Shown here in pieces: positions 1-7,911 of a stretch of 36,037 bases of DNA. Position 1 is the first letter of the stretch, and each line of letters starts with the position of its first letter. Below the pieces are notes generated by a model. That model searched no databases. It saw nothing but the letters and a program-made list of their open reading frames with translations, and was not told the DNA's origin. The translations under genes and the position numbers were made by a program. This DNA comes from Bacillus sp. V59.32b (GTDB taxonomy: Bacteria; Bacillota; Bacilli; Bacillales; DSM-1321), in NCBI RefSeq assembly GCF_003429085.1, contig NZ_QVTC01000057.1, positions 1 to 36,037 of the forward strand, given 5' to 3'.

Positions 1-56
1 AAATGCACCCTATAGAGAGACCTTTTTTCAAAGTGTCTACACTATAGGGTACATTT
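1..56. repeat. Imperfect inverted repeat downstream of yhzD
   Basis: Positions 1-15 (AAATGCACCCTATAG) and 42-56 (CTATAGGGTACATTT) are inverted copies with one mismatch, separated by 26 bases that include a T6 run. The element lies just past the 3' end of the minus-strand yhzD, so it could act as its terminator or be the edge of a dispersed repeat cut by the window. The sequence alone does not decide. Confidence 0.45.
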
Positions 57-89
57 TAAAACCGCCGGCCTCTTTTGTTTACGCTTACA

Positions 90-278
90 TTAACGATGGA
101 AAAGAATCAATTTTCCAGCAGGTGAAGTGCAGCGATGTGTTTTGTCTTCATAATTTTTTTCTTTTAGTAAATTCCCGCCCAAGTCTTTTGCTTGGTCATC
201 CGATTCAGCCTGAAATGATTCGTCCAGCAGTTTTTCTCCAGATGGTTCAAATACGGTTAACTTATAAATTCTGCTCAT
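90..278 (-). CDS. yhzD: YhzD family small protein
   Basis: A 62-residue cytoplasmic protein with no signal peptide or membrane segment. It is rich in charged residues and ends in the motif THRCTSPAGKLILFHR, which I recognise from the short YhzD family of Bacilli. That family has no established function. The ATG at 278 is preceded on the minus strand by AAGGAG with about 8 bases of spacing, so the start is well supported. It is transcribed away from yhaQ, the same neighbourhood as in B. subtilis. Family assignment is from memory of the conserved C-terminus and from context. Confidence 0.8.
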   Translation of the reverse strand: MSRIYKLTVFEPSGEKLLDESFQAESDDQAKDLGGNLLKEKNYEDKTHRCTSPAGKLILFHR

Positions 279-374
279 AATTATAACTCCTTTTTAATAG
301 TGTAGTTTGTAGTAGATCTTCATGAATCGACTTTATATTATTTTTACATAATATTCATTAAATTAAAAGTATTT

Positions 375-404
375 TTGCAGCCATACTTTAAGTACTGGTA
401 TACT
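375..404 (+). promoter_or_regulatory. SigA-type promoter for yhaQP
   Basis: TTGCAG at 375-380 and TATACT at 399-404 are separated by 18 bp, with TG one base before the -10 (extended -10). The 9-mer ATACTTTAA occurs at 383-391 in the spacer and again at 400-408 over the -10, so a regulator could bind here. The start codon of yhaQ is 48 bases beyond the -10. Confidence 0.55.
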
Positions 405-451
405 TTAACTGTTATGTAAAAATGAACATCCTGGATAAAGGGGGAAGACGA

Positions 452-1351
452 GTGGCGCTTCAAATTAACCATGTTACGAAAAAATTTGGAAACTTTACAG
501 CTGTTGACTCTTTAAATTTCACGATTGCCGAAAAAGAAATGTTTGGCTTCTTAGGGGCAAACGGAGCCGGGAAAACAACAACCTTCCGGATGATTCTTGG
601 TCTTTTAGACCCAACGGAGGGTGAAATAACCTGGAACGGCAAACCTATTAATTATTCAACGAGCCCGATCATCGGCTATCTGCCTGAAGAACGCGGTTTA
701 TATCCAAAATTGAAGGTCCGGGACCAGGTCGTCTATCTTGCGAGATTAAGGGGAATGGAGAAGGCGGCGGCAGTGAAAGAACTGGGATACTGGCTCGAGC
801 GTTTCAAAGTCCCTGAATATATGGATAAGAAGGTTGAAGAGCTATCAAAAGGAAATCAGCAGAAAATCCAGTTCATTACCTCGGTGATACATAAACCTAA
901 GTTGCTAATCCTTGATGAGCCATTCAGCGGACTGGACCCGGTAAACGTAGAATTGCTTAAAGAAGCTGTGATTGATTTACGTGAAAAAGGGACGACAATC
1001 GTCTTCTCCAGCCACCGGATGGAACATGTCGAAGAGCTGTGTGAGAATTTATGTATCATGCATAGGGGAAGTCCGGTGGTAGCAGGGAAACTGAAGGAAA
1101 TCAAACGCAGTTTTGGCAAGAAAAATGTTGCGGTTCACGCAGATTTTGATTTAGCGTTCCTGGATGAATTCCCGGGTGTTACGAAATCGAAGACAACAAC
1201 AGAGGGCAGAGTCCTTCAAGTCACCGGAGAAGACGTTGCCGAGAATATCCTCCGTGAATTGGTGCCGAGAGGGTTTGTCAGGAAATTCGAGCTTCAGGAG
1301 CCTTCCTTGAATGATATTTTCATAGAAAAGGTGGGGACCACATATGAATAA
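452..1351 (+). CDS. yhaQ: ABC transporter ATP-binding protein YhaQ (NatA-like)
   Basis: Nucleotide-binding subunit of an ABC-2 exporter, 299 residues, cytoplasmic face of the membrane. All ATPase motifs are visible: Walker A GANGAGKTT (residues 35-43), signature LSKGNQQ (131-137), Walker B LLILDEP (151-157) with Glu156, and the switch His188 in SSHRM. The C-terminal 80 residues form the accessory domain common in NatA-type ATPases. I chose the GTG at 452 over the in-frame ATG at 422 because AAAGGGGG lies just upstream of it and the protein then begins MALQINHVTKKFG, as in the family. The stop overlaps the start of yhaP by 8 bases. NatAB in B. subtilis exports Na+; the substrate of YhaQP is not known. 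Confidence 0.9.
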   Translation: MALQINHVTKKFGNFTAVDSLNFTIAEKEMFGFLGANGAGKTTTFRMILGLLDPTEGEITWNGKPINYSTSPIIGYLPEERGLYPKLKVRDQVVYLARLRGMEKAAAVKELGYWLERFKVPEYMDKKVEELSKGNQQKIQFITSVIHKPKLLILDEPFSGLDPVNVELLKEAVIDLREKGTTIVFSSHRMEHVEELCENLCIMHRGSPVVAGKLKEIKRSFGKKNVAVHADFDLAFLDEFPGVTKSKTTTEGRVLQVTGEDVAENILRELVPRGFVRKFELQEPSLNDIFIEKVGTTYE

Positions 1352-2582
1352 GTTTTTCATTGTATTGTTCCATACATATGTTTCAAAGTTAAAAACGAAG
1401 TCGTACATTGTATCTACAATCATCACACTTTTGTTAATTGTAGGGCTGGCGAATTTGACAAAGATTATCGATTATTTTGATAAAGAAGAAAAGGACCATA
1501 TCGGAGTGATCGATCAAACTGGAATCTTGTATGATCAGCTAGAAGGGCAGATGCAGGCAATTAATAACGGTGTAGAGCTTAGGCCGATTGAGGATGAAGC
1601 TTCGGCCAGGAAACTAATAAATAATGATAAACTTACAGGCTATCTGATCATAGAGAATCATCCAACCGAAAAGTTGAAAGGTACCTATAAGGCGAATTCG
1701 ATCTCGGATTCTACTATTAGCAATGACCTATTAATGGCCTTGAACAGCGTGAAGAACAATCTGACGGCAGGAGAACTGAAGCTGACACCGGAACAACTGA
1801 CGGCATTGAATGCGCCGGCCGCCTTTGAAAAAGTTGCGCTTGAGAAAAGTGCCAAAACCGAAGAAGAGTTGGACCAGGCCCGTGGTCTTGTCTACATCAT
1901 TGTATTTTTCATCTACTTCAATGTCATCATGTATGCCAGCATGATTGCAAATGAAGTGGCCATGGAGAAAACGTCAAGGGTGATGGAAATCCTCGTTTCC
2001 AGCGTGCCGCCTGTTCAACAGATGTTTGCGAAAATCCTTGGGATTGCCTTGTTAAGCATCACTCAATTGTCATTAATTATCGCAGTAGGCTATGTGTTTA
2101 TCAAACAAAACATGAATGATATGAATGAAGGGCTCTTTACTTACTTAGGTTTCGGCAATACAAGCATTTCAACGATCATCTATGCGATCATCTTTTTCTT
2201 GCTCGGTTACTTCCTGTACGCGACCCTCGCTGCTTTCCTTGGCTCGATGGTCAGCAGGGTGGAGGATGTGCAGCCGATGATTGCACCGTTGACTATTCTT
2301 GTCATGGTCGGCTTCTTTATCGCGATGTATGGACTTAACGATCCGACATCCAGCTTCATCACCGGAACTTCATTCATTCCATTTTTCAGCCCAATGATTA
2401 TGTTCCTGCGGGTCGGCATGATTTCGGTTCCTTTTTGGCAAATCGCGCTCAGTATCGGGATTCTGGTCATTACCATTGTAGTACTTGGGATTTTCGGAGG
2501 GAAAGTATACCGCGGCGGTGTTCTTATGTATGGAAGCTCCAAATCCTATAGAGACATAAAGAAAGCCCTGCAAATTAAATAG
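1344..2582 (+). CDS. yhaP: ABC-2 type permease YhaP (NatB-like)
   Basis: Membrane subunit paired with YhaQ, 412 residues. One N-terminal hydrophobic segment (about residues 18-40) is followed by a large hydrophilic, presumably extracytoplasmic domain (about 45-180). A cluster of about five membrane segments fills the C-terminal half, beginning at VYIIVFFIYFNVIMYASM and including the conserved region EKTSRVMEILVSSV. This is the NatB/ABC2_membrane_3 arrangement. Translation is probably coupled to yhaQ through the 8-base overlap. A weak hairpin follows at 2598-2623. The transported substrate cannot be read from sequence. Confidence 0.88.
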   Translation: MNKFFIVLFHTYVSKLKTKSYIVSTIITLLLIVGLANLTKIIDYFDKEEKDHIGVIDQTGILYDQLEGQMQAINNGVELRPIEDEASARKLINNDKLTGYLIIENHPTEKLKGTYKANSISDSTISNDLLMALNSVKNNLTAGELKLTPEQLTALNAPAAFEKVALEKSAKTEEELDQARGLVYIIVFFIYFNVIMYASMIANEVAMEKTSRVMEILVSSVPPVQQMFAKILGIALLSITQLSLIIAVGYVFIKQNMNDMNEGLFTYLGFGNTSISTIIYAIIFFLLGYFLYATLAAFLGSMVSRVEDVQPMIAPLTILVMVGFFIAMYGLNDPTSSFITGTSFIPFFSPMIMFLRVGMISVPFWQIALSIGILVITIVVLGIFGGKVYRGGVLMYGSSKSYRDIKKALQIK

Positions 2583-2597
2583 TAAACGAACTCAGGA

Positions 2598-2626
2598 GAC
2601 CTATTCGCATTTGTGAATAGGTCTTT
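2598..2626 (+). terminator. Weak terminator-like hairpin after yhaP
   Basis: GACCTATTC (2598-2606) and GAATAGGTC (2615-2623) form a perfect 9-bp stem with an 8-base loop, followed by only TTT. It probably reduces readthrough from yhaQP into the small gene at 2651. Confidence 0.45.
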
Positions 2627-2650
2627 GATAAATGAGCGGAGGATGCAAAC

Positions 2651-2803
2651 ATGTATTTGTACTACGGTTTTTATGCTTTAGTATTAGGGATCATCTCATT
2701 TTTCACAGGAGAAGTAGTAACATTTGTTATGCTGGGATTTATTTTATTAACCCTTAATAATATCCATTCCACGTTAAAGAAAATTCAAGGCAAAGACAAT
2801 TAA
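2651..2803 (+). CDS. Tiny hydrophobic membrane protein, unknown function
   Basis: A 50-residue reading frame starting MYLYYGFYALVLGIISFF. An AGCGGAGGA ribosome binding site ends 7 bases before the ATG. The chain is hydrophobic from residue 2 to about 35, enough for one long or two short membrane passes with a GE turn between them, and it ends in a basic tail (STLKKIQGKDN). I do not recognise a family. It sits between the yhaQP hairpin and the long inverted repeat at 2888, on the same strand. The strong ribosome binding site and protein-like composition support it being real; nothing shows its role. Confidence 0.65.
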   Translation: MYLYYGFYALVLGIISFFTGEVVTFVMLGFILLTLNNIHSTLKKIQGKDN

Positions 2804-2887
2804 CGGTCCTTTAATGATATGTTTAATCATAAATGAATTTAATAAAACAACAATATTATTTGAGAGTTAGACCATGCACTCATTTAT

Positions 2888-2937
2888 GGTGACAGGGACC
2901 ATCGTTTTTATGGGGGTCCCTGTCACCTTTCTTTACT
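2888..2937 (+). terminator. 13-bp perfect inverted repeat, terminator-like
   Basis: GGTGACAGGGACC (2888-2900) and GGTCCCTGTCACC (2915-2927) are exact inverted copies with a 14-base loop containing TTTTT. The stem is followed by TTTCTTTACTT. It would terminate transcription from the small gene at 2651. Very similar GTGACAGG-type palindromes are, as I recall, scattered through Bacillus intergenic DNA, so this may be one of a repeat family. Confidence 0.65.
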
Positions 2938-3000
2938 TGTGTTAAAATATTTTTAGATTAGAAGATTGTCGGACTGGACAAAAGGGGAGTGAATCGGGAC

Positions 3001-4239
3001 GTGGGCAAAATTGTTTTTATACATGGTGCTGATCTGCATTTGGACAGTCCTTTTGCGGGGTTGAAAAATTTGCCGGGATTTATCATCGAACAGCTGAGGG
3101 AAAGTTCGTTTCGGGCGTTTCAAAAAATGATTGATGCTGCAATTTTCCATCGTGTTGACTTTATGCTGCTGGCCGGAGATATCTATGATCTTGAAAACCG
3201 CAGCCTTCGTACACAGGTGCGCTTTCGTAAAGAGATGGAAAGATTAAAGGAACACCGGATTCCGGTGTATATGATTCATGGCAACCATGACCATTTAGAC
3301 GGTTCATGGGTACATGTGAATTTGCCGGATAATGTGCATGTTTTCCAGTCGAAACCGGAAGTAAAGCCATTTCGGAAGCAGGATGGGACCAAAGTCAATA
3401 TTTATGGCTATAGCTACCCGAAAAGGCATGTTTCCGAGCGGATTATTACACAGTACAAAAAGCAGGATGATGCCGATTATCATATCGGGCTTTTGCACGG
3501 CAATCTGGAGGGAAACTCGGAGCACAGCCCATATGCCCCCTTTTCGCCGAATGATTTGGCGATACAGGATTTTAACTATTGGGCGCTTGGCCATATACAT
3601 AAGAGACAAATCGTGACAGAATATCCACCAGCAATCTATCCGGGAAACATCCAGGGAAGAAACAGGAAAGAAACTGGAGCAAAAGGCTGCTATTTAGTGA
3701 CAATCGATAACGGATTGACTGAGTATCATTTCATTGAAACGAGCCCGATTGTCTGGGATTCGGTAAAAATCAATATAAACGGCGATAGAGAGTTCGATGA
3801 AATACTCAATGATTGCTGGGATCATCTCGAACAGATCCGATCCGAGGATCAAGCATTTTTGCTGGAGTTGGTGCTTGATATTGAGAATCACGATAATCCT
3901 TCTTTATTCACCGAGGATCTTCTTGAAGGACTCCTGGAAAGCCTGCAGGAGGATGAGGATGAAAAAGCGGCCTTTGTCTGGCCGCATCGGGTAAGAATCG
4001 AAAATGGTTTACTGAATACGATGAAGAGTATGTCAGAGAATCCGTTTCTTGGTGAACTATTTACACTTGCCGCCGACTTTGAGGGTATGGATGATGCATT
4101 GGGCCATTTATATAAGCATAGAGAGGCGCGGAAATTCCTTGAACCGCTGAGTGAAGAAGAAAATGCGGAGCTTATCAGTGATTCACAAAGGCTCATTATG
4201 CAGTTGTTTCAAGATGACGCGAGGAAGGGAGGTTCATAA
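3001..4239 (+). CDS. yhaO: SbcD-like DNA exonuclease/phosphoesterase YhaO
   Basis: Calcineurin-like metallophosphoesterase of the SbcD/Mre11 type, 412 residues from the chosen start. Metal-binding motifs are in order: DLH (Asp11, His13), GDIYD (Asp60), GNHDH (Asn95, His96) and later LGHIHKR. The family cleaves DNA together with an SMC-like ATPase, here YhaN, which follows directly. The C-terminal third is acidic, typical of the DNA-capping/partner-binding part. Two GTG starts are possible: 2989 is only a base or two from the AAAGGGGA site, while 3001 has about 11 bases of spacing and yields MGKIVFIHGADLHLDSPF, the usual N-terminus. I prefer 3001. The biological substrate is unknown. Confidence 0.88.
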   Translation: MGKIVFIHGADLHLDSPFAGLKNLPGFIIEQLRESSFRAFQKMIDAAIFHRVDFMLLAGDIYDLENRSLRTQVRFRKEMERLKEHRIPVYMIHGNHDHLDGSWVHVNLPDNVHVFQSKPEVKPFRKQDGTKVNIYGYSYPKRHVSERIITQYKKQDDADYHIGLLHGNLEGNSEHSPYAPFSPNDLAIQDFNYWALGHIHKRQIVTEYPPAIYPGNIQGRNRKETGAKGCYLVTIDNGLTEYHFIETSPIVWDSVKININGDREFDEILNDCWDHLEQIRSEDQAFLLELVLDIENHDNPSLFTEDLLEGLLESLQEDEDEKAAFVWPHRVRIENGLLNTMKSMSENPFLGELFTLAADFEGMDDALGHLYKHREARKFLEPLSEEENAELISDSQRLIMQLFQDDARKGGS

Positions 4240-7200
4240 GTGAAAATCAAGGAATTGCATGTGTACGGATATGGCAAGCTTGAAAACAAGAGATTCACTG
4301 ATCTCGGACAGCTGCAGATTTTTTTCGGGGAAAATGAGTCAGGAAAGACAACGATCATGTCATTCGTTCATAGCCTATTATTCGGCTTTCCAACTAAGGT
4401 CCAATCCGAACGGCGTTATGAACCTAAACTGAATGCGAAATACGGCGGAAGAATCTTGCTGCATTCCGATCTTTTCGGCGAGGTGAGCATTGAGAGAGTC
4501 AAGGGAAAAGCGACTGGAGACGTAACGATTACTTTTGAAAATGGATCGATCGGAACGGAAGAGGATATTAAAAAAATATTGCAGGGTATGGACAAAAGCT
4601 ACTTTCAATCTGTGTTCTCCTTCGATTTACAGGGGCTTCACGGCGTGCAAAGCATAAGCGAAGCGACCCTTGGGAAATACCTGCTGTCTGCCGGAATGAT
4701 CGGCAATGATAAGCTGCTCGAAGCCGAAAACAGGCTGCAAAAGGAACTAGATGCCCGCTTTAAGCCTTCCGGGCAAAAGCCGACCTTAAATGTAAGGATG
4801 AATCAGCTGAAGGATATGCAAGCAAGACTGAAAAAATCAGACGAGGAACAGCGCATCTACACAGAGCTCAAGCTAAAGCAAATAGAGACAGAAGCTGAAC
4901 TTTCCGAGTTGAAAAATAAAGTCGCAAAGAACGAAGGCATACTCTGGAAATACCAGGAGTTTCTGAGAACCCAGCCGCTTTTTGAAGAAAAACAGACATT
5001 GCAGGCAAGGCTGTCCGAATTCGGCGATGTGCCTTTTCCAATCGACGGCATTAAGCGGCTTGAACAGCTTCTTGCCCTGAAAATACCAAATAATGCCCAG
5101 CTTTCCGCTTTGGAGCAGAAAAAGCAGGAAAACGAATTTAACATAAAAGAACTGAACATTTCTCCATACTTAACTGCCAACAAAGAAAAAGTCGCAGTAG
5201 TTCTTGAGAAAGCACCTTTTCTGGAAAATATGCACATAGAAAAAAACAAGCTTGAACAAACTCTTCATTCAAAACAAAGAGAAAAGCAAAAATATAAGAA
5301 CGATTTGAACATGGACATGCCAGATGAAGAAATCATGAAGCTGGATACAAGCACATTTACAACTGAAAAAGTAAAAGAGCTTGAACGGGAAAAGCATCGA
5401 TTGAAGAGTGAGCGCGTTCGAATCGATGAGAAGTATAAACAGGAAAAAAAACGCCTTGAACTAACGGAAGCAAGAATAAAGGAGCTTACAGAAAGCCGCC
5501 TTCCGGATGAAGAAAGAAAGCGGCTGGAGAGGGAAGAAAGTTCGCAAAGAAATGAAAGCTATGCAAGCCTGAAAAAAGAAATCCTGGAAGAACAAATCGC
5601 CGAGTTGACAAAAAAACATGCCCAGGCGGCCTCGAAAAAACAAGGCAATCAAAAGAGAATCAATATGATGACGACCTTGCTTGCAATGATCTGTCTGGGA
5701 ATAACGGTTTATGCCTGGATAGGCGGACAGTTCCTTTTAGGGACAGTTTCTGTCTTATTCGCTGTCATTGCGGTCGTATCACGTTTCTTTATCAATAAAA
5801 ATGACGTGCTGTTGGATTTAAAGCAACAATTGGCTGAAGCCGAAAATAAGAAAAGGGAATACGAACAGCAGGCTAGTTCAGGACAAATCAAGCATCTAGC
5901 TTCCATTCGCCACCTTTTGCAAAGAGAGACGGAAACCCAGCAGCAGCTGCTTGCCGAAAGTTTCAAATTGAAAGATAGAACAGCTGCTTTCGATGCGGTA
6001 TTACAGGAATCGGAAAGCTGGGAAACAAGCTGGAATGAAGTCCATAAAGAACTGGAAGCTCTCATGAAAAAGTGGAACATACCATTGCATTCAAAGGAGG
6101 ATTTCCATGCTGGAGCGGTTCTGGAGATGTTGGTGAATTTAAAACATGCCACTTTGGAATCTACAGAGCTATGGAAAGAGCTAAATCAGCTGACTAAAGA
6201 TATCACTGAGCAAGAACGAGAACTGCTCAACATTTCTGAACAGCTTGGGTTGCGAGCTGCAAACTGGCGGGAAGCAACGATCAAAATCAAACAGGCCCAA
6301 AACGTGCACCAGGACCAATCATTACAGCACAAACAATACTCGCAAGAAAAGAAGCAGCAGGAGGCAGAAACAGAAAGATTGCGTTCAGAATCAGCATTTT
6401 TAACGGCAGAAATGAACCAGCTGTTCCAGTCAGCCCTCGTGGAAACGGAAGAGGATTTCCGAAGAAAAGCGATTCTTGCCGAGGAAAAGGAAAAAATAAA
6501 GAACAATCTTCTTCTGGTATCTGCTCAGCTTGAGAATGCCACGCTTGAGCGAGAAGATTACGAAGCCTTTTCACACTCGAAGGTGAGCCATTATACGGTT
6601 GAAACCCTTGAAACGGAAAGAAAGGACTTGCTGGGCGAACATTCTGTATTATTGGAGCGGTTATCCGATGTGAAGCATCAAATCAAACAGCTGGAGGAGG
6701 GGGGCACATATAGTGCACTGCTCCATCAATTTAATGAAGCAAAAGCTTCTTTCAATGAAGAAGCTAAAGAATGGTCGAAGTATGCCCTTGCAAAAAGCCT
6801 GTTGGACAAAACGATTGCCACCTTTAAACGGGAGCGGCTGCCAAAGGTGATTGTTCAGGCGGAGGACTATTTATCTTTTTTAACCAATGGGGAATATAAA
6901 AGAATCTTATTTGGCGAGACTGTTGATGGCCTCTATTTGGAACGTTTTGACGGGCTTCGTTTCGAAGCGGGGGAGGTGAGCCGCGGAACGGCGGAACAGG
7001 TGTATGTTTCATTGCGATTAGCCCTGGCTCATCATATGTTCCCGGATGAGGGCTTCCCGATTCTTATCGATGACAGCTTTGTTAACTTTGATGGAAACCG
7101 TACCCTTAATATGACTAAGCTGCTGCAGAAAATTTCTGAAACCCGGCAGGTCATCTTTTTCACCTGTCATGAGTATTTGCTGCAACACTTCAATAGCCGG

Positions 7201-7257
7201 CAAATAACCGTGCTAGAAAGAGAAAACAACGCAGTGCATAATAAAGTCCAGAGCTAA
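4240..7257 (+). CDS. yhaN: SbcC-like AAA ATPase with coiled coils and a central membrane hairpin, YhaN
   Basis: Large Rad50/SbcC-type ATPase, 1005 residues, the presumed partner of YhaO. GTG start immediately after the yhaO stop, behind AAGGGAGGT. Walker A GENESGKTT is at residues 30-38. Long charged coiled coils fill about 150-470 and 520-880. The signature-like EVSRGTAEQVYVSLRLAL (about 910) and the Walker B/D-loop ILIDDSFVNFDGNR (about 940) close the head domain. In the middle, where SbcC has a zinc hook, there is no CxxC; instead two hydrophobic stretches occur at about 474-517 (MMTTLLAMICLGITVYAW and LLGTVSVLFAVIAVV). These suggest the coiled-coil tip is inserted in the membrane. The two-gene unit ends with a GTCCAGAG/CTCTGGAC hairpin spanning the stop codon. 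Confidence 0.88.
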   Translation: MKIKELHVYGYGKLENKRFTDLGQLQIFFGENESGKTTIMSFVHSLLFGFPTKVQSERRYEPKLNAKYGGRILLHSDLFGEVSIERVKGKATGDVTITFENGSIGTEEDIKKILQGMDKSYFQSVFSFDLQGLHGVQSISEATLGKYLLSAGMIGNDKLLEAENRLQKELDARFKPSGQKPTLNVRMNQLKDMQARLKKSDEEQRIYTELKLKQIETEAELSELKNKVAKNEGILWKYQEFLRTQPLFEEKQTLQARLSEFGDVPFPIDGIKRLEQLLALKIPNNAQLSALEQKKQENEFNIKELNISPYLTANKEKVAVVLEKAPFLENMHIEKNKLEQTLHSKQREKQKYKNDLNMDMPDEEIMKLDTSTFTTEKVKELEREKHRLKSERVRIDEKYKQEKKRLELTEARIKELTESRLPDEERKRLEREESSQRNESYASLKKEILEEQIAELTKKHAQAASKKQGNQKRINMMTTLLAMICLGITVYAWIGGQFLLGTVSVLFAVIAVVSRFFINKNDVLLDLKQQLAEAENKKREYEQQASSGQIKHLASIRHLLQRETETQQQLLAESFKLKDRTAAFDAVLQESESWETSWNEVHKELEALMKKWNIPLHSKEDFHAGAVLEMLVNLKHATLESTELWKELNQLTKDITEQERELLNISEQLGLRAANWREATIKIKQAQNVHQDQSLQHKQYSQEKKQQEAETERLRSESAFLTAEMNQLFQSALVETEEDFRRKAILAEEKEKIKNNLLLVSAQLENATLEREDYEAFSHSKVSHYTVETLETERKDLLGEHSVLLERLSDVKHQIKQLEEGGTYSALLHQFNEAKASFNEEAKEWSKYALAKSLLDKTIATFKRERLPKVIVQAEDYLSFLTNGEYKRILFGETVDGLYLERFDGLRFEAGEVSRGTAEQVYVSLRLALAHHMFPDEGFPILIDDSFVNFDGNRTLNMTKLLQKISETRQVIFFTCHEYLLQHFNSRQITVLERENNAVHNKVQS

Positions 7258-7402
7258 ATCGTACTCTGGACCGGATGGCAGGCCTGTTGGACTATATACA
7301 AATTGAGACATTTTTACTAAAATGAAATTTCTATACTAATATATTGAATGCAACGTATATATAGTTAGTATTAAAGAAAAATTGAAAAAAGTGAGTGTTT
7401 TC

Positions 7403-7828
7403 ATGGATTTATATGCGTTTCTAACCCAATATGATACTTCGTTAAACCTTGTCATAGAGAATGAATTTCCCGGCACAAGATGTGTAGGTGGGAAATATTC
7501 ACCTAGCAAGCATACGATTACTTTATTTAAAAAAGATATCGAGATTCAATGTGAAAGATTGCTCGGCTCGCTTGAGCGTTTGGAAGAGTATACGTGGGTT
7601 ATCTTTGCCCATGAGCTTGGGCATGCGCTCGACTTGGAACTTCCATCCTTAAGCGATCAACTGCTTCATTCAGACGACAGTGACAGATTATTCAAGATTG
7701 AAAGGAACGCTTGGGATATTGCGGAAAGATTAATTCCGTTCATTGATGATAAGCTGTTTGGAAAGATCCGCAGCGAATCCTTGGATTATCTAAATAATGA
7801 ACATTTGTCAGCGGAGCAGACAGCCTGA
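7403..7828 (+). CDS. IrrE/ImmA-like zinc metallopeptidase (DUF955 type)
   Basis: A 141-residue cytoplasmic protein containing [10 protein letters not shown] (His70, Glu71, His74), the HExxH zinc site. It is followed by [15 protein letters not shown], where Glu100 sits where the third zinc ligand lies in IrrE/ImmA peptidases (pattern E..A..A..L.P). This indicates a short gluzincin of the ImmA/IrrE type. Family members cleave repressors of stress or mobile-element genes. No helix-turn-helix partner is adjacent, so the target is unknown. ATG 7403 is preferred to TTG 7382, but neither has a strong ribosome binding site. It lies between yhaN and yhaM and has its own terminator overlapping the stop. 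Confidence 0.72.
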   Translation: MDLYAFLTQYDTSLNLVIENEFPGTRCVGGKYSPSKHTITLFKKDIEIQCERLLGSLERLEEYTWVIFAHELGHALDLELPSLSDQLLHSDDSDRLFKIERNAWDIAERLIPFIDDKLFGKIRSESLDYLNNEHLSAEQTA

Positions 7829-7850
7829 TTGTATTAGGCTGTCTTTTCTT
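7818..7850 (+). terminator. Rho-independent terminator of the zincin gene
   Basis: AGACAGCCT (7818-7826) and AGGCTGTCT (7836-7844) form a perfect 9-bp stem, followed by TTTTCTT. The left arm overlaps the last codons and the stop. Confidence 0.85.
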
Positions 7851-7880
7851 TAACATATCGGAAAAATGTCATGGTATAAT
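7850..7880 (+). promoter_or_regulatory. SigA-type promoter for yhaM
   Basis: A perfect -10 TATAAT lies at 7875-7880. A -35-like TTAACA at 7850-7855 is 19 bp upstream, slightly long. The promoter directly follows the preceding terminator, which supports separate transcription of yhaM. Confidence 0.5.
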
Positions 7881-7911
7881 GCTGTTATTGAATGAATTCG
7901 GAGGTAGACGT

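Noticed and set aside
422-451. Upstream ATG extension of yhaQ
   Set aside because: It has no ribosome binding site and lies close to the -10. The GTG at 452 has AAAGGGGG and gives the family N-terminus.
6186-6574. Long minus-strand frames inside yhaN
   Set aside because: Antisense shadows of the Glu/Lys-rich coiled coil, full of Ser/Phe/Cys, with no ribosome binding site.
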